A DNA stretch of 64,000 nucleotides from Rhodobacterales bacterium HTCC2255 (GCA_000153745.1 DS022282.1:168027-232026), one strand, 5' to 3'. Numbered from the stretch's first letter, positions 1 to 9,340 are shown. Notes: generated by a model from the letters alone, not told the origin. Numbers and translations are program-made.

Positions 1-153
1 AATACTCTAAATAGCCATTTAAATGTTTTAAGCATAAATCTATTCCATTTTGACTATGATTATCAGGCGTTTTGTTTATGAGCAACTACAATGGCACTGG
101 ACTGATCATGCTAAGCTAATTAAATAGTGTTATAAAAATATAAGGGGAATCTC

Positions 154-840
154 TTGGCTATAAAATTCGACCAAAATAGACCTTTGGTAATTGCACCATC
201 AATACTTTCTGCTGATTTTGCAAAGCTAGGTGATGAAATTACCAGTGTTGAGGCTGCAGGGGCTGATTGGATACACGTTGACCCTATGGATGGACACTTT
301 GTCCCAAATCTAACAATTGGGCCAAATGTTGTCGCCGCAATACGCCCATACGTTAAAACGGTAATGGATGTTCATCTTATGATATCTCCAGCAGATCCAT
401 ATTTAGAGGCATTTGCCAAGGCTGGCTCTGATATTATTACTGTGCATGCAGAATCTGGTCCACATCTTGACAGATCATTACAAGCTATTCGCTCTTACGG
501 TTGCAAAGCTGGCGTAGCATTAAATATTACTACGCCACTTTCAGTTATCGAATATTGTTTAGATAAAATTGATTTAATATTAATTATGACAATTAATCCG
601 GGGTTTGGTGGACAGAAATTTACATATTCTATGATTGATAAAATATCTGCTGCGCGGAAAATGATTGGTGATAGACCAATTTGGCTTGAGGTAGATGGTG
701 GTGTTGATCCTGATACTGCACCATTGTGTTGGAACGCTGGTGCAAATGTACTTGTTGCTGGTTCAGCAGTATTTAAAGATGGATCACAAGAACAATATCA
801 AGATAATATAAACGCTATAAAGAACTCTTGTGCTGACTGA
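154..840 (+). CDS. rpe: ribulose-phosphate 3-epimerase
   Basis: Cytoplasmic enzyme interconverting ribulose 5-phosphate and xylulose 5-phosphate in the pentose phosphate pathway. The 228-residue TIM barrel has family length and motifs: APSILSADF near residue 14, the metal and acid residues H41 and D43, VHLM with H74, NPGFGGQ and EVDGGV. The start is a TTG placed six bases after AAGGGG (142-147); no in-frame ATG fits better. One oddity is a proline directly after catalytic D43 (DPMDG), where the family normally has a small hydrophobic residue. It runs convergent with the SYLF gene, five bases away. The family call is firm. Confidence 0.96.
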   Translation: MAIKFDQNRPLVIAPSILSADFAKLGDEITSVEAAGADWIHVDPMDGHFVPNLTIGPNVVAAIRPYVKTVMDVHLMISPADPYLEAFAKAGSDIITVHAESGPHLDRSLQAIRSYGCKAGVALNITTPLSVIEYCLDKIDLILIMTINPGFGGQKFTYSMIDKISAARKMIGDRPIWLEVDGGVDPDTAPLCWNAGANVLVAGSAVFKDGSQEQYQDNINAIKNSCAD

Positions 841-845
841 ATTTT

Positions 846-1403
846 TTAACGCACAATACGTGAATACTTAGAGCCTTCTAGAGTTATGCCTAAATGAAGG
901 CCTTCTTGTCCAAAAATTACTCCATAGACGTCGTCTAGATATGTATTGCTGTCGATGTCAACTACATCGCCTTGATCAATTAAAGTATAGCCTAGGTCAG
1001 CTCCAACCGTCCAACCATCCTGTCTGCGAAAACGTGCAAGGCTTCTCTCAGACGTGAAAAACATTGCTGAAGAGTATCTTTGGATACCAAATTGAGGACC
1101 AATTGATACAGATGCCATAGAATAGTACTCAACAGGAGCTTGACCTATAAGAAGTGAACCTTCTCCGTATGATGTGCCGAGACCAATACTACCACGCCTT
1201 ATTCTTGGCATTATCAATATGCCAGCTGAGCTGTCAATTAAATTTGAAAATCTATTTCCTAAATTTCTTAGCTCTCTCATTGCTGTATCAACGCGACTAT
1301 CAATACGGCTTCGACTTGCTGCTATTGCTGGGGAAGTAATGCTTGTGGCTATTATTCCTGCAGCTGAGCCAATTATGAAAGATCTTCTTGATGATTTATG
1401 CAT
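846..1403 (-). CDS. SYLF (Ysc84-like) lipid-binding domain protein, exported
   Basis: A 185-residue exported protein. The N-terminus has a twin-arginine-type signal (SRRSFIIG at 5-12) followed by a hydrophobic stretch to about residue 29 ending AIA-A, so Tat export to the periplasm is likely. The remainder matches the SYLF/Ysc84 fold: a region near 57-80 (SSAGILIMPRI, GLGTSYGEG), a middle Gly-rich part (SIGPQFGIQ) and a closing LEGSKYSRI. Eukaryotic SYLF proteins bind phosphoinositides; the bacterial role is unknown. An AGGAG lies about seven bases before the ATG. It is monocistronic, convergent with rpe and in line behind hemB. Confidence 0.8.
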   Translation of the reverse strand: MHKSSRRSFIIGSAAGIIATSITSPAIAASRSRIDSRVDTAMRELRNLGNRFSNLIDSSAGILIMPRIRRGSIGLGTSYGEGSLLIGQAPVEYYSMASVSIGPQFGIQRYSSAMFFTSERSLARFRRQDGWTVGADLGYTLIDQGDVVDIDSNTYLDDVYGVIFGQEGLHLGITLEGSKYSRIVR

Positions 1404-1503
1404 ATAAATCTCCTGTAGTACTGCTTTTCACTCTTTGGTGAATTTGTTTTAATCATATATCAAACTTAATTCCATGTCACCACCATAGATTATGTAAGAA
1501 ATA

Positions 1504-2508
1504 TTATAATGGACTATCTAATATTTCTGCTATTTTAATTGCATAATATGAAAGAATTCCTGCACAACCAGCTCGTTTGAATGAAAGTAATGACTCAAAA
1601 ATAACTTTATCTCTATCTATCCATCCGTTTAATGCAGCTGCTTCTATCATGGCATATTCTCCAGATACTTGATAAGCAAAGCATGGAGCAGATATTTCTT
1701 TTGTGATACGTTGACAGACATCTAAATATGGCATTCCAGGTTTTACCATTATCATGTCAGCACCCTCTGAAAGATCACGCTGAATCATTCTCAGAGCTTC
1801 ATTTGTGTTAGCTGGATCTAATTGGTAGGTCTTTTTATCACCTTTTAGTGCGCCAGAGGCTCCAACAGCATCTCGGAAAGGGCCATAGTAAGAAGATGAG
1901 AATTTTGCAGAATATGCCATAATAGCAACATTTTGAAAATCATTAGATTCTAATGCAGATCTGATAATACCAATTCGGCCATCCATCATGTCTGAAGGTC
2001 CCAATATATTCGCTCCAGACTCAGCTTGAACGATAGCCTGTTTTTCCAGTGCCATTAATGTTTCATCATTTATTATTTCCCCATCTCGAAGTATTCCATC
2101 ATGACCATCTGAGTTATATGGATCTAATGCAACGTCCAACATAATTCCTATGTCTGGTACTGCAGAACGTATTGCTCTTGTAGCTCGGTTTACTAAGTTT
2201 TTTGGATTAAATGCTTCTGTACAGGATTTATTTTTATCTTTTATGTCGGTGTAGGGAAATAATGCTATTGCAGGAATTCCAACATTTGCAGCATGATTTG
2301 CCACTCTTATAGCCATATCAATGCTTAATCTGTTCACGCCAGGCATAGATGGTATCGGATCAGTGACATTTTCTCCCTCACATATGAACATAGGGTAAAT
2401 GAAATCATCTGGACTTATTGTTGTCTCAGACACCATTCTTCGCATCCAATCTGATTGGCGAAGTCTTCTTGGGCGTGACATCGGAAATGGTGCTAATTGA
2501 TTTTCCAT
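1504..2508 (-). CDS. hemB: delta-aminolevulinic acid dehydratase (porphobilinogen synthase)
   Basis: Condenses two 5-aminolevulinate molecules to porphobilinogen in haem and corrin synthesis. The 334-residue protein has the two Schiff-base lysines, K202 (YSAKFSSSYYGPF) and K256 (MVKPGMPYLD). The stretch that holds three zinc cysteines in the E. coli and animal enzymes reads LDVALDPYNSDGHDG (124-138) here, with aspartates (D125, D129, D134, D137) and no cysteine. This is the Zn-independent, Asp-rich type known from plants, Pseudomonas and Rhodobacter. It is transcribed divergently from mfd across a 137-base gap. No Irr box was found in that gap. Confidence 0.96.
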   Translation of the reverse strand: MENQLAPFPMSRPRRLRQSDWMRRMVSETTISPDDFIYPMFICEGENVTDPIPSMPGVNRLSIDMAIRVANHAANVGIPAIALFPYTDIKDKNKSCTEAFNPKNLVNRATRAIRSAVPDIGIMLDVALDPYNSDGHDGILRDGEIINDETLMALEKQAIVQAESGANILGPSDMMDGRIGIIRSALESNDFQNVAIMAYSAKFSSSYYGPFRDAVGASGALKGDKKTYQLDPANTNEALRMIQRDLSEGADMIMVKPGMPYLDVCQRITKEISAPCFAYQVSGEYAMIEAAALNGWIDRDKVIFESLLSFKRAGCAGILSYYAIKIAEILDSPL

Positions 2509-2645
2509 TAAATTCTCTTTTCATTATTACCTTTCATTGATTTAGCCTTTATGAGCAATAAAATCCAATCTTTTTAATGGATAAATATTAATGCTATATA
2601 AGTGTAGGGGTTGCACATAAATCTTGCCCAAGTTAAGCCAAATTT

Positions 2646-5600
2646 ATGAATAGTTTTTCCAAAAACATTATAAATTTATCTGGTGCCCCAGATGGCTTTG
2701 ATGCAAACATTTTATCTAATTTTATAACTGAAAAACAAAAGTCTATAATTTTTGTCGCAAGAGATGACAAACGTTTAGATCTGATGCGTAAATCGTTATG
2801 GTTTTTTTCACCAAATATACCCATTTTAGATTTTCCATCATGGGATTGCTTGCCTTATGACAGAGTTTCACCAAATGCAGATGTATCCTCAGCAAGAATG
2901 GCAACATTAGCAGCTTTATCATCAGGCTTTGAAGCACCAATTGTGCTTCTCACGACGTTAAATGCCATAACCCAATATATTCCTAATAGAACAATTGTTT
3001 CTAATAACAGTTTTGTTGCCATAGTTGGGAGAACTATCAATGTAAAAGAGTTAAGGGCCTACTTTTCAAAGATGGGTTTCGTTCAGACACCAACAGTTAC
3101 AGAGCCTGGGGATTATGCAATTCGAGGAGGAATTATTGATGTTTTTCCTCCGGGGGAAAGTGGTCCTGTAAGAATGGATCTTTTTGGTGATGAACTAGAG
3201 TCTGCTCGTAGATTTGATCCTGTTACTCAGAGAACAGTTGAAAATTTAGATCGGATTGAATTTGCCCCTGTGTCAGAGGTAATATTAGATGATGTGTCTA
3301 TTAACCGATTTAGAAACAATTATCGAAAAGAATTTGGATCAGCAGGGTTAGATGATCCATTGTATGAAGCGATCAGTGCAGGGCGAAAACATCAAGGCTA
3401 TGAACATTGGGCGCCGTATTTTCATGATGGGATGGAAACAATATTTGATCATCTACCCAATGCAGTAATATTTATGGATGAAAATATTGAAAGAATACAC
3501 ACCAGTAGATGGGATGGAATTAATGATCAATATGAAGCGCGCTTGGAAGCATTAAACTCTAAAAATAGATTAGAAACAGTATATAAGCCTATCAAGCCTG
3601 AATTATTTTATGTATCTCCAGATGATTTATTTGATTTATTAAATAATCGTGAGCAAAGAAAATTTATAGTTCTACCACAACCAACCGGTCCTAACTCTTT
3701 AGATATGAGAGCAAGAATTGGTAGAAATTTTGCTCCTGAAAGGCAAAATGAAGAACTAGGTTTATTTGAAGAATTTGCAAAACATATAATTGAAAAAAGA
3801 AAATCAACTTCTGTTATAATAGCATCTATGTCTTTAGGTGCGCGAGAAAGATTATACGGATTATTACAAGATCAAGGTTTATCAGGAATGGTAAACATTA
3901 AAACATGGAAAGATATAAATCAGTCAATAGGATCAATATCTCTTGCTGTGTGGCACCTTGAACATGGCTTTGAAGCCCCTGGCTTGACTATAATATCTGA
4001 GCAAGATGTGCTTGGTGAATTAATAATAAGAAAGACAAATAAGAAAAGACGAGCTAAAGATTTTCTAACAGAAGCATCAAGTCTTTCAGTTGGAGATCTT
4101 GTTGTACATGTTGATCATGGAGTTGGCCGATATCGTGGACTTGAAACAGTAAAAGCTGCTGGAGCTCCACATGATTGTTTGCTTTTAGAATATGCTAATA
4201 ATGATAGGCTATATCTACCTGTCGAAAATGTTGAATTATTAAGCCGATATGGTCATGAAACGGGCTTATTGGATAGATTAGGTGGAAGTGCGTGGCAAGC
4301 TAAGAAAGCAAAATTAAAAGAACGTATCCGAGAAATGGCAGATAAGTTGCTGCGAATAGCTGCTGAACGCTCTTTGCGTAAATCTGAGATATTAGAAGTA
4401 TCACCTGATAAATGGAATGCATTTTGTGCTCGATTCCCATATGTTGAAACGGATGATCAATTGAATGCTATTGAAGATGTTGTAAGCGATATGTCTTCTG
4501 GAAAACCAATGGATCGTTTAATATGTGGAGATGTTGGTTTTGGTAAAACTGAAGTAGCATTACGTGCTGCTTTTATTGCAGCAAGTGCAGGAACACAGGC
4601 TGCAATTATTGCTCCAACAACATTGTTAGCGCGACAACACTTTAAATCATTTGAAGAACGATTTCGTGGAACAGGTATAAGAGTCAAACAACTCTCAAGA
4701 TTTGTAACAACATCACAAATGAAAAAAAATCGTGAAGCTTTGCGAGATGGCGCTGTTGAAATTATTATAGGCACGCATGCATTGCTCGCAAAAGATATCA
4801 AATTTGCAAACCTTGGTCTGTTAATAATAGATGAAGAACAAAAATTTGGAGTTGGTCACAAGGAAAGATTGAAGCAATTAAGATCAGACATTCATGTATT
4901 AACATTAACTGCAACTCCTATTCCAAGAACATTACAGTTGTCACTTTCTGGTGTCCGAGAGCTTTCAGTCATTGGAACACCACCTATTGATCGTTTGGCT
5001 ATTAGGACTTACGTTAGTGAATTTGATACTGTGACATTGAGAGAGGCTCTATTAAGAGAGCATTATAGAGGTGGGCAAAGTTTTTTTGTTGTACCTAGGA
5101 TATCTGACCTTCCTGAGATAGAAGCGTTTATTGAAGAGCAAGTGCCAGAAATAAATCACGTAGTTGCACATGGCCAAATGCCAGCTGGCGAATTAGATGA
5201 AAGAATGAATGCCTTTTATGATGGAAAGTTTGGTATTCTTGTTGCAACAACTATTGTTGAGAGTGGTCTGGATATACCGACTGCTAATACAATTATAATT
5301 CATAGAGCAGATATGTTTGGACTATCTCAACTTTACCAGATTCGTGGCAGAGTTGGACGATCTAAAACAAGAGCATATGCATATCTTACAACGAAGCCGC
5401 GGCAAAAACTTACCCATGCCGCCATAAAAAGATTGCGAGTCTTGGGTTCATTGGACAGTCTTGGTGCTGGATTTATGCTAGCTAGTCAGGATTTAGATAT
5501 TCGTGGTGCTGGAAACATTTTAGGTGAGGAACAGTCTGGGAATGTTCGAGAAGTTGGTTATGAACTTTATCAAGAAATGTTAGAAGATGCGATTGCTAAA

Positions 5601-6101
5601 ATTAAATCTGGACAAATGGAGGGACTGACGGATGAGGGATCATGGTCACCTCAAATAAACTTGGGTGTTCCAGTCTTAATACCTGAAACGTACGTTCAAG
5701 ATCTTGATGTTCGTTTAGGTTTATATCGTAGGTTGTCAGCGTTGGCTAAAAAAATAGAATTAGAAGCATTTGCGGCAGAGTTAATTGATCGATTTGGTAA
5801 ATTACCAACTGAAGTCGATATGTTATTAAGAGTTGTTAGAATTAAAGGAATGTGCCGTGCAGCTGGCATTGCTAAGTTTGATAGCGGCCCAAAAGGCGCG
5901 GTAATACAGTTTTACCAAGATAAGTTTATTAGTCCATCAGGTTTAGCACAATATCTTTTAGATTCTCGTGGTACTGCAAAAATTAAAGATAATAAATTAA
6001 TTGTTCTTCGAGATTGGACAAATGACGACAAAAAGGTCAAGGGAGCATACATTATTGCCCGTGAGCTTGCTGTAATGGCAAAAAGTCAAAAAACTAACTA
6101 A
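2646..6101 (+). CDS. mfd: transcription-repair coupling factor Mfd
   Basis: DNA translocase that removes RNA polymerase stalled at lesions and recruits UvrA. At 1151 residues it is full length. In order: an N-terminal UvrB-like module (PDYAIRGGIIDVFPP-type region near 155-175), the RNA-polymerase-interacting domain (LVVHVDHGVGRYRGLE near 480-500), a RecG-like helicase core with Walker A GDVGFGKT near 628 and a DEEQ box near 727, the TATPIPRTLQ motif, the RIRGRVGRS region, and the C-terminal regulatory domain. The ribosome-binding site before the ATG is weak. The stop overlaps that of the convergent MFS gene by four bases. uvrA is also in this window, about 41 kb away. Confidence 0.97.
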   Translation: MNSFSKNIINLSGAPDGFDANILSNFITEKQKSIIFVARDDKRLDLMRKSLWFFSPNIPILDFPSWDCLPYDRVSPNADVSSARMATLAALSSGFEAPIVLLTTLNAITQYIPNRTIVSNNSFVAIVGRTINVKELRAYFSKMGFVQTPTVTEPGDYAIRGGIIDVFPPGESGPVRMDLFGDELESARRFDPVTQRTVENLDRIEFAPVSEVILDDVSINRFRNNYRKEFGSAGLDDPLYEAISAGRKHQGYEHWAPYFHDGMETIFDHLPNAVIFMDENIERIHTSRWDGINDQYEARLEALNSKNRLETVYKPIKPELFYVSPDDLFDLLNNREQRKFIVLPQPTGPNSLDMRARIGRNFAPERQNEELGLFEEFAKHIIEKRKSTSVIIASMSLGARERLYGLLQDQGLSGMVNIKTWKDINQSIGSISLAVWHLEHGFEAPGLTIISEQDVLGELIIRKTNKKRRAKDFLTEASSLSVGDLVVHVDHGVGRYRGLETVKAAGAPHDCLLLEYANNDRLYLPVENVELLSRYGHETGLLDRLGGSAWQAKKAKLKERIREMADKLLRIAAERSLRKSEILEVSPDKWNAFCARFPYVETDDQLNAIEDVVSDMSSGKPMDRLICGDVGFGKTEVALRAAFIAASAGTQAAIIAPTTLLARQHFKSFEERFRGTGIRVKQLSRFVTTSQMKKNREALRDGAVEIIIGTHALLAKDIKFANLGLLIIDEEQKFGVGHKERLKQLRSDIHVLTLTATPIPRTLQLSLSGVRELSVIGTPPIDRLAIRTYVSEFDTVTLREALLREHYRGGQSFFVVPRISDLPEIEAFIEEQVPEINHVVAHGQMPAGELDERMNAFYDGKFGILVATTIVESGLDIPTANTIIIHRADMFGLSQLYQIRGRVGRSKTRAYAYLTTKPRQKLTHAAIKRLRVLGSLDSLGAGFMLASQDLDIRGAGNILGEEQSGNVREVGYELYQEMLEDAIAKIKSGQMEGLTDEGSWSPQINLGVPVLIPETYVQDLDVRLGLYRRLSALAKKIELEAFAAELIDRFGKLPTEVDMLLRVVRIKGMCRAAGIAKFDSGPKGAVIQFYQDKFISPSGLAQYLLDSRGTAKIKDNKLIVLRDWTNDDKKVKGAYIIARELAVMAKSQKTN

Positions 6102-7297
6102 GCAGTATTTCTTGGATTTTTTAAGTTTAAAGCAAATGATATTATAGCCAATATAGTTACTCCTGTAATCAAAGGTAATCCAGTGCCGTTGAAAAGCATT
6201 CCGATTAATATGGCTATTGTTATACTAATTAATGTTGATGTTGATCCTATTATTGATGACGCAAGACCGGCGATATGGCCAACAGGTTCCATTGCTAACG
6301 CCATCAGATTTCCAACAGACATCGCCATAGTGAATAAAAGTACACATGACCACATTATAAATACTGGAAGGTATAAAAAGATTGGTATTAATTCCAAATA
6401 ATAAATAGATAATATAATTATTGAAAATATCATATTAAATCCAATTGCGCATGTTGATAAAAACCACATTCCTAATTTTTCAACTAGAGTGGCGTTTAAT
6501 ATATTTGAAAGTGCTGAAAAAAGTGCAATTCCACAAAAATATAAAGGAAATTTACTTTCTACATTTAGCCATTCACTAAATATTTGAGGAGCACTTGCTA
6601 TATACGAAAATAATCCACCTAATACCAATGCTTGGACTAATGTAGATATAATGACACGTTTGTTTGTAAATGTAGTTTTATAACCCTGCATCAAATTAGA
6701 AATTAGAAACGGTTGCCTATTTTTAACAATCAACGTTTCTTCTTGTCTAATTACGAGCCAAACAAAGGCAATTAATCCAGCGACAGTGCATGCAGTAAAT
6801 ATTGATCGCCAACCAAATGAAATCATTAAAAACTGTCCAAGCAACGGTGCAATTGCAGGAGCAAGTACAAAAATCATCATTGCCAATGATATAACACGAG
6901 CTAGTTTTCTTCCGTTATATAAATCGCGAACCATTGCAGTTCCAGCAGAGCGTGGTGCAGAAATACCCAAACCTTGAATGAACCTTGCGATTAATAACAT
7001 TAAAAAGTCTGATGTAATGATTGCTGCTATACTGGCCAGAATAAATAACGAAATTCCGGTACATAAAACAATTTTACGCCCGTATGTATCAGATATTGGG
7101 CCCGATATTAATTGGCCTAGTCCTGTCCCAAGTAAAAAAACTGTTATTATAAGTTGTGCATGATTTTCTGTTTGGAGCTTTAAATCGACTGCTATAATGC
7201 CCAATGCTGGAAGCATCATGTCGGTGCCAATGGCGATTAACGAAAACAGAAGTGCTATTAATGCTACGAATTCAGTTAGTGATAAACTTTTACCCAT
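6098..7297 (-). CDS. Bcr/CflA family drug-resistance MFS transporter
   Basis: Inner-membrane proton-coupled exporter of the major facilitator superfamily, 399 residues with about twelve hydrophobic segments. The loop after TM2 holds the MFS motif A (GPISDTYGRKIVL), and the Bcr/CflA-type stretch APRSAGTAMVRDLY follows, then a Pro/Gly-rich helix (LAPAIAPLLGQ). Relatives export sulfonamides, bicyclomycin, chloramphenicol or sulfur compounds; the substrate here cannot be read from sequence. The start lies four bases after the stop of the DsbA-like gene, so the two are probably co-transcribed. The 3' end overlaps that of mfd. Confidence 0.88.
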   Translation of the reverse strand: MGKSLSLTEFVALIALLFSLIAIGTDMMLPALGIIAVDLKLQTENHAQLIITVFLLGTGLGQLISGPISDTYGRKIVLCTGISLFILASIAAIITSDFLMLLIARFIQGLGISAPRSAGTAMVRDLYNGRKLARVISLAMMIFVLAPAIAPLLGQFLMISFGWRSIFTACTVAGLIAFVWLVIRQEETLIVKNRQPFLISNLMQGYKTTFTNKRVIISTLVQALVLGGLFSYIASAPQIFSEWLNVESKFPLYFCGIALFSALSNILNATLVEKLGMWFLSTCAIGFNMIFSIIILSIYYLELIPIFLYLPVFIMWSCVLLFTMAMSVGNLMALAMEPVGHIAGLASSIIGSTSTLISITIAILIGMLFNGTGLPLITGVTILAIISFALNLKNPRNTA

Positions 7298-7301
7298 TAA
7301 G

Positions 7302-7934
7302 TCATTGAGCTTCCTGAATTTCTTTAATTATATTATTCCAGACATCTGTAGTTTGAGCTCCCTGTACAACATATTCATTGGCAACAACAAATGCTGGAAC
7401 ACCTTGAATTCCTTTTTTCCTTGCGTCAGTGTCTCGAGCTTTTATGTCGTCTATATCTGCATCACTTTCTAATAATCGTCGTATGACTTCTTGATCCATT
7501 CCAGCAGCGTTTGCGATACGTGTAAGTACTGATTTTTCAGAGATATCACGACCTTCTTGAAAATATGACTTAAACAAACGGTCGACGATTATATTTTGTT
7601 TGCCTTCAATTCCTGCCCAATGAATTAATCTATGAGCATCAATTGTGTTTGGGGTTCTTTTAATCCCAGCAAAATTCATCAAAATTCCACTTTCATGAGC
7701 AGTTTTGTCTATATTACTATAAACTTTTATTGCTTCTTCCTGTCCACCAAACTTTGTTTCCAAGTATTCTCTTCTGTCCATACCTTTTTTTGGCATTGTT
7801 GGGTTTAATTGATACGGATGCCACTCAATTATAAAGTTATGGGTGGGATTTGCTTCTAAAGCACGATCTAATCGTGTTTTACCAATAAAACACCAAGGGC
7901 AAATTGGATCAGAAATTATATCAATTTTTGCCAT
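7302..7934 (-). CDS. DsbA family (FrnE-like) oxidoreductase
   Basis: Thioredoxin-fold disulfide oxidoreductase of the cytoplasmic FrnE/2-hydroxychromene-2-carboxylate isomerase-like branch, 210 residues and no signal peptide. The redox motif is CPWC at 12-15 (DPICPWCFIGK), a long helical insert follows, and the cis-proline loop is GVPAFVV near 178. The likely role is thiol-disulfide exchange or glutathione-linked chemistry in the cytoplasm; the exact substrate is unknown. It sits between the arsC-aquaporin pair (84-base gap) and the Bcr/CflA exporter (four-base gap), which suggests a stress or detoxification group read on the minus strand. Confidence 0.88.
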   Translation of the reverse strand: MAKIDIISDPICPWCFIGKTRLDRALEANPTHNFIIEWHPYQLNPTMPKKGMDRREYLETKFGGQEEAIKVYSNIDKTAHESGILMNFAGIKRTPNTIDAHRLIHWAGIEGKQNIIVDRLFKSYFQEGRDISEKSVLTRIANAAGMDQEVIRRLLESDADIDDIKARDTDARKKGIQGVPAFVVANEYVVQGAQTTDVWNNIIKEIQEAQ

Positions 7935-8018
7935 TTATGGGTTATCCTTTTAAATAATGATTTATATATAATTGAATAATAGTTTATAAATAATGCATAT
8001 TTTTAATCTGTTATCTAA

Positions 8019-8675
8019 TCACTCTTTTTCTGAAAATATATATTTTACAAGTATTAAAGCAACTAACATTCCAATAAACTGGCATGAAATAAACATGATA
8101 ATATTTGAAGGGTTAATGCCAGCGAATGTGTCTGAAAGTGATCTTGCTAAAGTGACAGCAGGATTAGCAAAACTTGTAGAAGCAGTAAACCAATATGCTG
8201 ATGTAATATAAAACCCAACAAGTGCAGGTATTGCATCTGTGCGTAGTTTCAATCCACCAAAAATTACGAGTATTAACCCAAATGTTGCTATAATTTCGGA
8301 GAAACCTTGCGATGCACCTTGCCTTAGCTTAGAAGAAATCTGAAATATATCTAGCTCAAACATACCGTGGGCAATCAATACCCCTAAGCCTGCACCTAGA
8401 ATTTGCAAAATAATAAAAATTATCGCATCTTTAGCGGTAATTTTTTTTGCTATTAACATAGCTACAGTAACAGTTGGGTTGAAATGAGCTCCCGAAATTG
8501 GTCCAAAAATTGTTATTAAAACATATAAAATAGCACCTGTAGCAATGGTATTTCCAAGTAATGCAATAGCTGCATTTCCGTTTGCTAGGGTCTCTCCCAT
8601 TATTCCAGACCCAATTACAGTTGCTAAAAGTATAGTTGTACCTGTGAATTCAGATAAGTATGCACGCATATTCAT
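8019..8675 (-). CDS. MIP/aquaporin family channel, arsC partner
   Basis: Inner-membrane channel of the MIP family, 218 residues with six hydrophobic helices and two half-helix signatures: NPT at 66-68 (GAHFNPTVTVA) in place of the first NPA, and NPA at 171-173 followed by the selectivity arginine R178. Its start is one base after the arsC stop, so the two are translationally linked. In Sinorhizobium meliloti an aquaglyceroporin (AqpS) beside ArsC lets arsenite leave down its gradient, and the same pairing supports that role here by inference. No arsR, arsB or acr3 is adjacent. A general solute channel is the alternative. Confidence 0.82.
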   Translation of the reverse strand: MNMRAYLSEFTGTTILLATVIGSGIMGETLANGNAAIALLGNTIATGAILYVLITIFGPISGAHFNPTVTVAMLIAKKITAKDAIIFIILQILGAGLGVLIAHGMFELDIFQISSKLRQGASQGFSEIIATFGLILVIFGGLKLRTDAIPALVGFYITSAYWFTASTSFANPAVTLARSLSDTFAGINPSNIIMFISCQFIGMLVALILVKYIFSEKE

Positions 8676-8676
8676 T

Positions 8677-9156
8677 TTAAACTATCCTACTTATATTATT
8701 GATATTTTTTTGAAGCGTGTTTGTTTCCATATTCTCAAATTCAAGATCGAGAAATGCTTTTGCCCGTTTTTCTAGAATATTATAAACTTTAGAAAAAGCT
8801 ATTTCTTTTTCAGAGCTCGATCCCTTTATATAAGCAGGATCAGGGACACCCCAATGGGCTCTGAGAGGATTGCCAGGCCAAAATGGACATTCCTCGTCTC
8901 TAGCATTGCCACAAACGGTGATAACAATATCCATAGTTATTTCAGAATTCGTTGAAAAAGTTGTCCAAGATTTAGAACTAAATTTTTTTGTAATTCCCTT
9001 TTTCTTTAATAATTCTATCGAGTAAGGATTTACGGTGCCAATTGGTCTAGAGCCAGCTGAATATGCTTTTAAACGGCCTTTGCCAAGACAATTCAAAATG
9101 GCTTCTAGAAGTATAGATCGTGCAGAATTACCAGTGCAAAGTACAAGAATATTCAT
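8677..9156 (-). CDS. arsC: arsenate reductase, low-molecular-weight phosphatase type
   Basis: Cytoplasmic reductase of arsenate to arsenite in the LMW protein-tyrosine-phosphatase fold, 159 residues. The P-loop is CTGNSARS with C7 and R13. C82 (ITVCGNA) and C90 (EECPFWPG) complete the three-cysteine relay of thioredoxin-coupled ArsC enzymes, and the WGVPDPA general-acid loop sits near 102-108. A plain tyrosine phosphatase would not need C82 and C90, so arsenate reduction is favoured. It is the first gene of the minus-strand group with the aquaporin. Upstream lies the structured element ending in a terminator at 9222-9250, which could attenuate it. Confidence 0.88.
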   Translation of the reverse strand: MNILVLCTGNSARSILLEAILNCLGKGRLKAYSAGSRPIGTVNPYSIELLKKKGITKKFSSKSWTTFSTNSEITMDIVITVCGNARDEECPFWPGNPLRAHWGVPDPAYIKGSSSEKEIAFSKVYNILEKRAKAFLDLEFENMETNTLQKNINNISRIV

Positions 9157-9221
9157 AAAACTTTCATTAATCTAAATAATAATAAAATTAAATATCTTAA
9201 TTCATATTTTGTAGATATTTT

Positions 9222-9297
9222 AAAAAAAAGCGTCCTCATAAAGAGGACGCCAAGTATTGAGGCAGGTTTCATACAGGCAGAAACCTATCGAGCAGTA
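9222..9297 (-). ncRNA. candidate small RNA or attenuating leader with terminator
   Basis: Read on the minus strand, this segment forms two consecutive hairpins. The first has arms AGGTTTC/GAAACCT (9280-9286 and 9264-9270) with a nine-base pyrimidine-rich loop. The second is a perfect eight-base-pair stem, GCGTCCTC/GAGGACGC (9243-9250 and 9230-9237), with a five-base loop, followed directly by eight U residues: a textbook intrinsic terminator. A sigma70-like promoter lies just upstream (9303-9332). The predicted transcript is about 75 nt with no convincing ORF. It ends 65 bases before the arsC start, so it is either a free small RNA or a premature-termination leader for arsC-aquaporin. No known family was recognised. 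Confidence 0.65.
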
Positions 9298-9302
9298 CTA
9301 CG

Positions 9303-9332
9303 CTTATAAACTATAGCTATGTAATAGGCCAA
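9303..9332 (-). promoter_or_regulatory. promoter for the minus-strand small RNA/leader
   Basis: On the minus strand, -35 TTGGCC (9327-9332) and -10 TATAAG (9303-9308) are separated by 18 bases; transcription would begin near 9296. The -10 is close to consensus and the -35 moderate. It is back-to-back with the plus-strand promoter at 9341-9368. Confidence 0.5.
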
Positions 9333-9340
9333 GGAAAAAA

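Noticed and set aside
1-81. Open frame from the window edge to a TGA at 79-81
   Set aside because: Only 26 codons are visible, with no recognisable motif. It may be the end of an upstream gene but cannot be supported.
1154-1407. Two plus-strand ORFs over the SYLF gene
   Set aside because: They lie antisense to a protein with a signal peptide and family motifs, and have no ribosome-binding site or domain.
4457-4801. Long antisense ORF inside mfd
   Set aside because: It covers the conserved helicase core of mfd; codon mirroring explains its length.
7993-8211. 72-codon plus-strand ORF over the aquaporin 3' end
   Set aside because: It mirrors the antisense coding sequence and has no family similarity.
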